Origin: Isoetes taiwanensis
Lineage: Eukaryota > Streptophyta > Lycopodiopsida > Isoetales > Isoetaceae
DNA length: 64,000 nt
Direction: 5' to 3'
Assembly (NCBI GenBank): GCA_021234155.1
Contig: JAJEKV010000014.1
Span: forward strand, 6,465,563-6,529,562
Shown here: positions 36,504 to 45,899 of the stretch, one piece after another
Numbering within the stretch: position 1 is the stretch's first letter
Layout: each line of letters starts with the position of its first letter
Notes under the pieces: generated by a model
Database searches by the model: none
Seen by the model: the letters and a program-made list of their open reading frames with translations, nothing else
Told to the model about the DNA's origin: nothing
Position numbers and translations under genes: made by a program

Positions 36504-37356
36504 GTTAGAAACTCCATGGGGTTTACACTTTGAAATGTGGTTGTTTTTCGTCTTACTAGTTATGTTGGAAATGCCTAGAAAAGGCATTGCTATAGAAGAT
36601 AGAGAAGGTGACATGCCTTTGCGTGCTTTCTTACGTATATTCAACATAACACATTAAGGCATGTATTCTCAAGTAGTGCACTTACTCCCGTTATTACATA
36701 TACAATAGCGTCATAGCAAAAGTGGAACTATATGTAAAGCATAGATGAAGCATGGCAATGTAGTTAGTGTCAGGTTTTTCTATTAGGTAATCAAAACATG
36801 TGGACTTCCCATGACTTCACATTCTAAACAACATGAGGATGGTGATGCCATCACTTTGGTGCATAGAACATTTACTTTGTTTGGGTGCTTACCATATTTC
36901 AGGAATCAATGCAAGATAAAAGTAAAAATAACATTTGTGGGATCAAAAATCCATTGGGCATTCAACATGTGCATTTCTGATAGAAGTTGTTATGCATGCG
37001 ATGGTGCACCAATGGTTGTGGACCAAAAGAGGTTTAAATTGCATGGCTAAAAAAAATCTAGCCTTAAGATATTATATATATACTTCTGCCCATAAAATCT
37101 CCACACGAAATCATATCTAAAATGCTTGAACCCTTCAAAAGTTATGGAGCGCGATGATGGAATACTTGGACATTTCCCTAAATGGCCTGTTTATCATACA
37201 ATAAACTGGTTTGGTCCTCAACAGTTCATGCAAGTAATAGAAAGACTAGCAAGTACTCGCAAGTATATGACCAGTGATTGGTTATTATACAATGAGCAGA
37301 TGATGACATTGTTCCCAAGGGCATGCATGCCACCTTGGAAAAAAAAATAACATGAT
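36504..37356. other. Spacer downstream of the SOUL gene, unassigned frames
   Basis: Frames on the plus strand at 36,811-37,050 and 37,126-37,350 have protein-like composition (for example GHFPKWPVYHTINWFGPQQF), but I cannot place them in a family. They may be a degraded exon pair or chance. The segment also holds whatever 3' untranslated region the minus-strand SOUL gene has. Confidence 0.3.
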
Positions 37357-38535
37357 TCATTGTCCCATTAATCGAGTGGGGATAAAAGCATCCTTTGCAA
37401 TGTCCATCAGATCTAGAGGTAAAGAATCCTTTGCAATGGAACACTTTGACAAACTTATCCATACTTCGTTAGTGCGCTTAAGGATTTCAAAAGCGGAATT
37501 ATACTGGGCAATAGCATATGAACCTGATGAAAAACTGGCCCAAGGGGTCTTGTCCAAACTGGCAGCCAATAATGATGCTTGTTGAGCTACATTTTCATCT
37601 CTGGCAAAGCCAGAAAATTTTCTCACAGCAATGCACCGCTCGTCCCAGCGCTCTACAGTCAACTTTAATTCTGCTAATGGAACAGGAGGATCAGCCTGAA
37701 ATTTTTGTGGCACATAGAAGCTTACATTGAATGCTGATGTGCAAAAGGGACCATCTGAGGGAACAATACTTGTGAGAACTGGTCTTGTCATTGGTACAAG
37801 TGATGAATTCAAATTGGCACCTTGTATGTACTGAAACAAACTGTATAGGAAACCATTTGAACCATTGGATAATTTCAAAAAAAGCATGTAATGAAAATGA
37901 TCCATTCTACAAAATCTAGAAAACCAAAAGACATTCTTGTGTGAAATAAAAGGATTAGTGACTTGGCAAATAATCCAGGACATTTGAAAAATGACAGTAC
38001 GTGTATAGTTTTAAAACAGCAAAAACATCCGTGTATAAAGAAATGAGCAAATCTTTCCTTCAAAGCGCTGCCATCCATATCAAACTCTCTCCATGATTTT
38101 TGATTTTTAACCAGAGGACCATCACTTTGCAATACCAATAGAAATCAGTTTACAATACCAACATCTCTAAGTCATTTGCTCAAAAGACGAGGCCCTCATT
38201 TTATTGTATTATTAATCAAGACTTAAGCAGCATGTGGAACACAATAACAACTCTATGCTTCAATTTCTTTATAAATTAGGTAAAGATGAAAAACAGAATG
38301 GGGGCAAGCATTCAAAAGCATTTGAGGATCATGAAAGAAAGACTAACCTATGAAAACCGTGTCATGTAGCAGTGAAAAAGGAAAAGTCCTCCTGGTATGA
38401 AACCATCCAAACAGCAGGTCTATATCTTCTGATTTCAAAACTGGATTCTTCATGGACGGTCTTGTACTGGGGGGCTTCTAATTCCGCCGCTACAAAACAG
38501 GCGATGACCAAAAGAAACCATATCAAGCTCTTCAT
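37357..38535 (-). pseudogene. SOUL heme-binding family protein with one nonsense codon
   Basis: Two exons on the minus strand. Exon 1 (38,535-38,348) starts at ATG and encodes a signal peptide (MKSLIWFLLVIACFVAAELE), then the SOUL start APQYKTVHEESSFEIRRYRP. Exon 2 (37,840-37,357) gives LFQYIQGANLNSSLVPMTRP, VLTSIVPSDGPFC, FYVPQKFQADPP, KLTVERWDERCIAVRKFSGF and RTNEVWIS to the stop. The intron fits GT-AG (AG|GTTAGT and TACAG). The joined length of about 223 codons is normal for secreted plant SOUL proteins, which bind heme or tetrapyrroles. The one defect is a TGA at 38,362-38,364, where relatives usually have Arg or Lys before GFHR; CGA-to-TGA is the simplest change. Either this is a young pseudogene or the base is wrong. 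It is divergent from the phospholipase gene, with a 650-bp shared upstream region. Confidence 0.87.
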
Positions 38536-38833
38536 TTTCGTCCTGAAAACTCCCTTCCCTGCCTGTTGTTTCAAGGCTATGAGACTGGCAAAATATCCTT
38601 TCGACTTTTTAAATCACTGAACTAAAACTCATCTTTGAATCCCCTGAATCGCCACAAACACTTTCTTGAATCCTTGCCGGTGAGGTGAAACCTTGAATCG
38701 CCAATTGCAGCCGGAGAAGAGGTGAGAAGAAAAGAGATTCTTTCTAAAAAGCCTCTTCTAAAATAGCCGTCCGAATTAAATCTGGTCATTAATTAACGGC
38801 GGCGAATATCTTCACCCGAAAAATTTCACTTTC

Positions 38834-38905
38834 AGTGGAAACCCTTTCGGGGTTCTATGGAAATCCGGAAGGGTTTCCATATAGAACCCCGGAAGGGTTT
38901 CCACT
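38834..38905. repeat. 30-bp-arm hairpin with the GGAAACCCTTCC-type core
   Basis: 38,834-38,863 pairs with 38,874-38,905 around a 10-base spacer (TCCGGAAGGG). The arms begin AGTGGAAACCCTTTCGGGG and end with its complement, CCCCGGAAGGGTTTCCACT, with one mismatch and a two-base bulge. Core and composition match the array at 36.0 kb and the hairpin at 36.4 kb. It lies in the divergent promoter region of SOUL and phospholipase. Confidence 0.92.
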
Positions 38906-39021
38906 AATTTATTTAATAACCCCAATCGGGGGGAGATAGTGTGAGCGCTCGTGGAATGTAAGGCAAATCTTTTAGGATCGTGGCAAAGCATTCAAAGAAA
39001 ATACCTCTTCTAACGCTTTAG

Positions 39022-39032
39022 ATATATATATT
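39022..39032 (+). promoter_or_regulatory. Probable TATA box of the phospholipase gene
   Basis: ATATATATATT lies in GC-mixed sequence about 157 bases upstream of the ATG, and a pyrimidine-rich leader follows. Position and composition fit a plant core promoter; the transcription start is inferred to be near 39,055-39,065. Confidence 0.55.
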
Positions 39033-39188
39033 CTAGCGCCTCTCTTCTCCAATCATCCGCTCCCTTCTCCACATATTTTCTCCCTTCTCCACAAATCCGG
39101 TGAACAAGAATCGCTTCACTACATCTTCTACCATCGTTTAATTTCAATTACTGGCCTAATCATTGTGTGTTCTAATCTTTCATAAAAA

Positions 39189-40247
39189 ATGAGTTCATCA
39201 GCTCTTGCATCAAAATGGAGACAAGTACAAGGAGAAAATCACTGGAAAGGCATGACAGATCCCCTAGATCTTGAGCTTCGAAAGGAGCTGATCCATTATG
39301 GTGATTTGATCCAGGCAATGTATGATTCACTTGACAATGATGCAGGATCAAAATACGCAGGCCTTCCAAGATATGGCAAGAGCAAGTTGTTTAAGAAAGT
39401 GGGGCTGAACAATCCGGAGCAAGGGCTGAGCGTGGACTACAAAATCACAAGGTATTTCTACGCAACAACTATTGCAAATGTGCTGGCAATGTTTCTGCTA
39501 AAATCCATGCACAAAGACGCGTGGGCAAAGGAAAACAACCGGAATGGGTACATAGCAGTAGCAAATGATAAGGGAAAGGAATGGCTTGGAAGAAGAGATA
39601 TTGTGGTGGTGTTCAGAGGCACAAAGAGAGACTCTGAATGGGTTGACGATGCTCTTTTTACACTAGTCAGGCTTCCTCCTTTCACCACAACCGGTCAGTC
39701 TGATGTAACAGGCTCGCCCTTGGATGACGATGTCGATGATGATGATGATGATGACGGTATCAGAATTGCTGAAGGTTGGGTGCTTCTCTACAACTCCAAG
39801 CTCCAAACTGCACCATTAGGTCAGTTGAGTGCTCGAGAGCAAATTCTGTTAGAGCTCAAACATTTGTTAGAAGAGTATAAAGATGAAGATGTTAGTATTA
39901 CTATCATAGGCCATAGCCTTGGCGCTGCTCTTGCTACTCTATATGCTTATGATATTGCAAAGGAAGGGTTCAATAAAAGGACCAATTCTAGTGGAGATAT
40001 AGAAACCATCCCTGTTACTTCGTTTGCCTATACAAACCCCTGTGTTGGTAATTTACTCTTCAAAACCCACGCTGAGCAGCTTCTTGACCTACGCATCTTG
40101 CGCATTCATAACATGCAAGATTTAATTCCTCTTGCTCCTGCCAAACTCTTGGGTTACAAACATTGTGGTGTGAAACTAAGCTTTGATTATACCATTTCTC
40201 CTCACCTCAAGAATGATACTGATATTTGGAAGAAGCACAATCTATAG
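39189..40247 (+). CDS. Class II phospholipase A1 (lipase class 3), C-terminally truncated
   Basis: A 352-residue, single-exon frame. Plant PLA1-II enzymes cleave the sn-1 acyl chain of membrane glycerolipids and usually have about 400-420 residues without a transit peptide; cytosol is the usual site. Visible family blocks: KWRQVQGENHWKGMTDPLD at the N terminus, YGKSKLF, KITRYFYATT, GRRDIVVVFRGTKRDSEW (oxyanion region), and the nucleophile elbow GHSLGAALATLYAYDIA with Ser243. TNPCVGN and NMQDLIPLAP carry the acidic residue (Asp311), and His350 lies in KKHNL. The triad is complete, but TAG at 40,245-40,247 comes two codons after His350. In the same frame downstream, VILHMVAGFQASHS and KMEVDRDYKLL match the family C terminus, until TAA at 40,332-40,334. 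An Asp-run insertion (about residues 180-188) is unusual. Activity of the shortened protein is uncertain. Confidence 0.9.
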   Translation: MSSSALASKWRQVQGENHWKGMTDPLDLELRKELIHYGDLIQAMYDSLDNDAGSKYAGLPRYGKSKLFKKVGLNNPEQGLSVDYKITRYFYATTIANVLAMFLLKSMHKDAWAKENNRNGYIAVANDKGKEWLGRRDIVVVFRGTKRDSEWVDDALFTLVRLPPFTTTGQSDVTGSPLDDDVDDDDDDDGIRIAEGWVLLYNSKLQTAPLGQLSAREQILLELKHLLEEYKDEDVSITIIGHSLGAALATLYAYDIAKEGFNKRTNSSGDIETIPVTSFAYTNPCVGNLLFKTHAEQLLDLRILRIHNMQDLIPLAPAKLLGYKHCGVKLSFDYTISPHLKNDTDIWKKHNL

Positions 40248-40334
40248 GTTATTCTTCATATGGTTGCAGGATTTCAGGCATCCCATTCTAAGAGTTTCAA
40301 GATGGAAGTTGATAGAGACTATAAGTTGTTGTAA
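40248..40334 (+). pseudogene. Orphaned C-terminal segment of the phospholipase
   Basis: Immediately after the TAG stop the same frame encodes about 28 residues typical of the family C terminus (VILHMVAGFQ, then SFKMEVDRDYKLL), then TAA. The expected remainder (NKYSDALKDE-like and the WW block) is not found. It would be translated only by stop readthrough. Confidence 0.8.
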
Positions 40335-43300
40335 CTAGCATTTCAAATATAGGGAAGTTGAATGGACACCTTGAGTAGCCCAAAATGTGGTATATAAACA
40401 AGGTAGGTGCCCAATGAACATCTCACCAAGGAGAATGTGCTCTGAACTTGGTATTGTGTGTGTATCCCCAGGAATAGCTCCGTGTTAGTATATGCGTGCT
40501 AGGACCATTTAATGGTATAACAACAAAAAGAAAGGGTGTGTAAGAGAACTTTTAGTTCACAGTCCGTATGAATATGAAAATAATGAAGATAAGAGTTCCT
40601 ATAGTAGACTATAAACATGTCCACTAGGAACTTAGGGTGGCCTCTCTCTGTGTGGAATTTGTGACTAGAGCTTGAGGATCAAGTCGAACTAGGATTAGAG
40701 AGTCTAAAAAGTGTGGTGTCAAAACCACAACATGTTTATGGTACAAGATAAATGAATCGAGAAAATATGTTTGCGGCAACAAGAAGTTGAACTTTTAGTG
40801 GATAATATCATCATCCACTATGTTGTTATACAGGAGTGGACTATAACACATGTTACTATAACACATAATAATAACAGGGTAGTGGTCATGGATTTAATAC
40901 TATATTAGCGAGGATATCAAGGATGTCTACTGTGACATTCAGATGTATGTCATATTGGAAGATAGTAGAATATTCGTACAAGGCGAGTGAAATATTACTT
41001 GACAAGGTTTAAAGAATAAGCATAATGATATGCTTATATATGAAGATATTGGATTAGGTATGATCTACTAGAGATAAGCATTCAGATAATGAGAGGTTAA
41101 GTACTCAAAGGTTCTAGATACTAATGAATTAATTCAGTGTTATAAATTGAGAATATCAAGTGGGTGTGGGAATAGCAGGATATATGAAATATCCCTTCCA
41201 ATAATGGAAGAAGATTAGGAAGGTGACTTTGCCAGTTATACCTTTAGGGATAACCGATAAGAGGCCAATACATACCAGCTCGAAGTCCCCTTAAGAATCA
41301 AGATGAGGTACATAGAGGAGATGGGGTGAGATTATATGAACTAGTAGTCCATATATTCTGAGAATTACCTTACTCATGGGGAAGGAATGCTAAATCCGGA
41401 AGTAGAGAAACGAGGATCCATGGTTCTGAGGTACACACCTCTGATAGATTATGACTTGAAGAAAATTAAAAGGATAAAGAATTGGATAACGCTATGGTGG
41501 TTGCTAAAAAGGTTTGAATATAAGGGTTTTCTATTATGAGATCGAGAAGGTTCAATGCCTCCGTCTCATTATGAGGGAGCCAACAGACGACAACGTTTGA
41601 AAGGGACCAAAAGTTGAAGTTGACATGATAACTTAAGAAAATAAGTTATTTGTGACAAAGCATGATATTGGGAACAGAAAGGATATTTAGCTACAGGAAC
41701 CTTTAGAAAAGCTCTTCAACTGGGGTAGTAATCTTTGGAATTATGGCATACTCCCATGTGGGGATCATAGTTTATGAACGGGGCTGAAGTACCATAAGGC
41801 ACTAAAGGAATGGTTATAATACCTAGGGACCCTATCAAAATGTAGGTAGCATATACCATTCCAACATAGAGTTGGCTATTGTCCATTTGGAAAGTCTGTG
41901 GCTCAGCCACATCATAAAGGTATATAGTCAATGGGTCTTGTTTCAAGGAACTGCTAATACACTTTAGCCAAAGAGCAGAGCTCTAGTATTGTGGGATGAG
42001 GACATATGTTTACTACGTATGTACCATGTACACATATGATAAACATCTTGGTGAGACACGAGAAGAGAAAGACGAGTGTACCCCAAAGTTACTAATGAAG
42101 GGTCTGGAGTATATCTAGAATGTGAAAACAACAGTGAATCGATTGCATCCTAAGGTAGGATGTTGTAGTTGGCACTTGAAATAAATGTCAACAGACAATA
42201 GAATAAAGCTCGAGATGATGGGGTTGAATACTACAGTAGTACAATTCCAGGATGGGTAGCGAATAGCAGTTACGTGCTAGTAGCTCGAATCTGTCTTACA
42301 TAGACACCAAATACTAGATCTCCCACATGATCCATACCCAATTCAGGCAGAGATGAACCCATGGGTTACATGGAGGTGTAAGTTAGAATTGAACATTGAT
42401 ACAAGCTGGGATAGCAGAAAAAAATAACTGCCTGGGTTGTATCAGAACATAGGTGTTTTGGAAGCAACCTTGGACATAAATTGTTATATCATATGGCATA
42501 TAATAGGGGTTTAGAAGCCACAAGATGGTTAAAGAATACCTAAAGGAGTAAATGGATTGGTGACCCTACGGAATAAAGGTCACAACCAAAGGGTGAATTG
42601 TATATGTTGTATCATGTGCATAGTCAATGATCAATGTGGAAATTATAAGCAACGTACTTCAAGGGTCGGGGTGACGAAAATCGACCCTGGACGTAGAAAA
42701 CGTATTGATGAAGGACCCCTGCTCATGATATTTAGCGGCCCGGATGGGAAGATTATTACCTCCCCAATCTTTGGATGAGTGGCATGACTTGAAGGGTGGT
42801 CTTTCCTAACATGCAAAGATAGATTTCCGGCTTGAAAGGCATCAAGAGTTGAAAAGCTCTTTAAAGGTTTGGTGCATGGCTTAGGGAAGAAGACTTTCAT
42901 TTTCTAGGACAACATGGTGGATGAATTCACCAAGAACCTTTTTAGTAGAAGAGGCCTCTCTTGAGAGGTCTTCGAGTGGTACTGTCCTTTGGGATATTCA
43001 CATAATCCCTTGGAATATGTAAGTTCATTTGCGGAACTTAATGATGTTTAGGCACTAAAGTAATGGTTGGAAATACTTTGCCCCAACCATATCTATATAC
43101 TCTAGAAGGAGGTGACTAATCAACAATGGTTGGATGCCATTGGACCGCTATGGTAGAACAACGGGCAAAAGTATGCTGGTGGGTATCAAATAAACGCGGG
43201 CCAGCACCTAGCACTAGCACCCTTCAGACTATTTTTTTCCACCCTTCACCAATGATAGTGTAACCTATTTGACGCCCGTCACTTCATATAGACCGTACCC

Positions 43301-43400
43301 GTTCTAATTATCACCTGTTTACCGCCCACCGTAATGAATGTGACCCCAAGGGAGATGAAGTTTTGAATTTGTAAATTGCAACCATCTGGCCCCAACTTTT
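40335..43400. other. 3 kb without recognisable genes
   Basis: No frame longer than about 85 codons and no known domain. The even composition and lack of simple sequence suggest old transposon DNA. The only link found is near 43,165-43,200, whose sequence matches the complement of the window's first ~40 bases. Confidence 0.35.
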
Positions 43401-43481
43401 GCTACTCCGGCCAAAAAGCCCGTGAAGAAAGCTCGAGAATTTCCACACTCAGAGGTCTAGCATTCCAAGAATCAAACGACT

Positions 43482-44483
43482 ATGGTGAAGAAGGTTGTTA
43501 ATCCGCCGGCTCAGCCAGTAATTCTAACGGATGCCATGTGCAGGGTAAGCAAAATGCACTGCCAATTTTGATATGGGCTTAATGTGCCCTGTTAATTTGT
43601 TTTTCTTGCTTTCTACCAGCCCAGAAGGAACGTGCCCCTGAGACCGGACCTGGCTGAATTCCGAACAGAGGAGGACTTTTATGCTTATGGGGGTCTACCA
43701 AATGACGGTGTACGTCCCTCTCAATTTCGAACAGATGTCATTTCTGCTGCAAAGTATATGAGGTTTGGGATACCAATGGTGTCATTCCCAACAAAAGTTC
43801 AATTGACAAGGTAATGCCAGAACATGAAGAAGCTTTAATTGAATTGCTGAGCAAGATATACCCAGAAGGGTTGAAGAATAGAGAAGTAAGGAAAACGGTT
43901 TCCTATCTATTCGCATACAACAACTGCCAGAGGGCCAAGCAGGATCCATAAAATTTCAAGGTTAATTGGGCAGCAGTGGCGGAAAAAAGTAGGGCCTATT
44001 CGAGCAAGGTTAAGAGTGAACCCATTGCCGGTGGCCACAGCATATAGCGAGCCCAAAGAAATCTCGGCCGACAGCGACATCGAAAAAGCATAGTGGGAAG
44101 GCCAGTCTCAGCAGGCACTAGTGTAAAATTAGAAGGGAGGTTGTCCTTCAGGAGTAATGCAATGTGCCCAGCAGCATTTTCAGCTTATGGGAAAAACATT
44201 GCCCGCCTGGAAAGCATGATCCAAGGTGTGCAAGATGCCTTAAAAATGCAAAGTGATCTAGTGTCCAAGAAGGAACTAGTTGCACAATCTCAGGCTAAGG
44301 GCACCTTCTTTTCGACTGCACGACAGAAGTTGCAGACCATAAAGGATAACCTTGCACGTCTTCATGCCCTCTCAGATCCTAATGCAGGTGATGCGATGCA
44401 CGTCTTAGGCCAGAAAAGTTTGTTTCTTCCACGTACAGGCTGCTTTTAGATTGTGAGCCTCTTCCCCCATCCCAGCACTAGCA
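43482..44483 (+). pseudogene. Unrecognised plant-like gene, first copy
   Basis: A first exon may start at ATG 43,482 (MVKKVVNPPAQPVILTDAMC) and splice at AGG|GTAAGC (43,544) to CCCAGAAGG after ACCAG (about 43,619). It continues PRRNVPLRPDLAEFRTEED, FYAYGGLPNDGVRPSQFRTD, YMRFGIPMVSFPTKVQL. A frameshift at ACAAGGTAATG (43,807) is followed by EALIELLSKIYPEGL, a TAA in ...KQDP-NFKVNW, and a final part SAYGKNIARLESMIQGVQDA to LPRTGCF and stop (44,449). The last part looks helical and coiled-coil-like. I do not recognise the family; nucleotide or structural function is not implied. The 3' two thirds are duplicated directly downstream. Confidence 0.6.
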
Positions 44484-45246
44484 ATGATGGTGTACGTCCC
44501 TCTCAATTTCGAACAAATGTCATTTCTGCTGCAGAGTATATGAGGTTTGGGATACCAATGGTGTCATTCCCAACAAAAGTTCAATTGACAAGGTAAGGCC
44601 AGAGCATGAAGAAGCTTTAATTGAATTGTTGAGCAAGATATACCCAGAAGGGTTGAAGAATAGAGAAGTAAGGAAAATGGTTTCCTATCTATTCGCATAC
44701 AACAACTGCAAGAGGGCCAAGCAGGATCCATAAAATTTCAAGGTTAACTGGGCAGCAGTGGCGGAAAAGGTTAAGAGTGAACCCAGTACCAGCGGCCCTG
44801 TGAGCATAGTAGAGCCCAGCAAATCTCAGCAGACAACAGCATCTGAAAGCATAGCGGGAAGGCCAGTCTCAGCAGGCACTAGTGTAAAATTAGAAGGGAG
44901 GTTGTCCTTCAGGAGTAATGCAATGTGCCCAGCAGCATTTTCAGCTTATGGGAAAAACATTGCCCGCCTGGAAAGCATGATCCAAGGTGTGCAAGATGCC
45001 TTAAAAATGCAACAAAGTGATCTAGTGTCCAAGAAGAAACTAGTTGCACAATCTCAGGCTAAGGGCACCTTCTTTTCGGCTGCACAACAGAAGTTGCAGA
45101 CCATAAAGGATAACCTTGCACGTCTTCATGCCCTCTCAGATCCTAATGCAGGTGATGCGATGCACGTCTTAGGCCAGAAAAGTTTATTTCTTCCACGTAC
45201 AGGCTGCTTTTAGATTGTGAGCCTCTTCCCCCATCCCAGCACTAGC
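44484..45246 (+). pseudogene. Tandem duplicate of the unrecognised gene's 3' part
   Basis: The sequence from AATGATGGTGTACGTCCC (44,484) repeats 43,703-44,483 with high identity. It has the same frameshift position (ACAAGGTAAGG), the same TAA in KQDP-NFKVNW and the same 3' end CCCAGCACTAGC. The longest frame, 44,758-45,213 (151 codons), reads KVKSEPSTSGPVSIVEPSKS through GRPVSAGTSVKLEGRL to LPRTGCF. It keeps a Ser/Thr-rich linker that is corrupted in copy one. Shared lesions mean the duplication came after the gene was already broken, or that the breaks are introns or a frame switch misread by me. Confidence 0.65.
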
Positions 45247-45899
45247 ATCTTCAGGTTCCTCAACTACAATGGAAAAGTGTTTGGATGTGGACATGGGATA
45301 AATTGCTCCACCCTAAAGTGTTAGCGCTGCGATGGCAAATTCTCCATAGATGTGTTCGAGTGAATGTCTTGGTTCACAAGATGAACCCTAGAGTCTCAGA
45401 TCGTTGCCCTCTCTGTGGCCAACGGTTGAAACTATTGAATACTGCTTCTTCTTGTGCGATCATCTACGGCTTGCTTGGGCGTGGTTGTTCACTCTTTTCA
45501 GTGTATCTCTCACTAGCCAGGAGATCCTACTTGCACTTTATCCCCCTGTTTGGCCTAACTTGCGTAAGCGGGCATTTCATCTTGCTTCTAGTTGGATTTT
45601 GTGGTCTATCTGGCAGAGGCGACGTTTGTGTATTTTCCAAGGTGCACACATCTCTGATCTGTAGCTTCTCCATTGTGCTCAGCAGAAGATCACTAAAGCT
45701 TATCGTTGCTCATCTCTAGCTGATGATAAAAAAGAGATAATTTGGCAGACGTATCTAGGGTGTTCTTCTTATGCATAGACGGGTGTTTTTGCCTAGTTGG
45801 GTCAGCCTATCCACTAGGGTTTTATTCCTGTCTATGCATTGTGTATTGCGCCTTTGTTCTTGTCAATAAAAAGAGTCTCACGTCCTTCAAAAAAAAAAA
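45247..45899 (+). mobile_element. LINE 3' end: zf-RVT remnant plus poly(A)
   Basis: Two frames together give an L1-type zf-RVT segment: VWMWTWDKLLHPKVLALRWQ, ILHRCVRVNVL, DRCPLCGQ, then after a shift VETIEYCFFLCDHLRLAWAW and ASSWILWSIWQRRRLCIFQG. Downstream is a short 3' untranslated region (GTCAATAAAAAGAGTC) and an 11-base A tail at 45,889-45,899. The copy is strongly 5'-truncated and abuts the duplicated unrecognised gene. It is a different LINE lineage from the one at 25-30 kb, judging from the domain and tail sequences. Confidence 0.85.

Larger units (their letters stand above)
38536..39188. promoter_or_regulatory. Shared upstream region between SOUL (-) and phospholipase (+)
   Basis: The two start codons are about 650 bp apart and point away from each other. 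On the plus strand a TATA motif GATATATATATT at 39,021-39,032 sits about 160 bp before the phospholipase ATG, followed by a CT-rich leader (CTCCCTTCTCCAC twice). The middle holds a strong hairpin (separate entry). No clear TATA was picked for the SOUL side. Confidence 0.55.

Noticed and set aside
35925-38990. LTR retrotransposon enclosing the SOUL gene
   Set aside because: The flanking direct repeat is only about 35-40 bp, without TG...CA ends, primer site or polyprotein. It is reported only as a possible duplicated unit.
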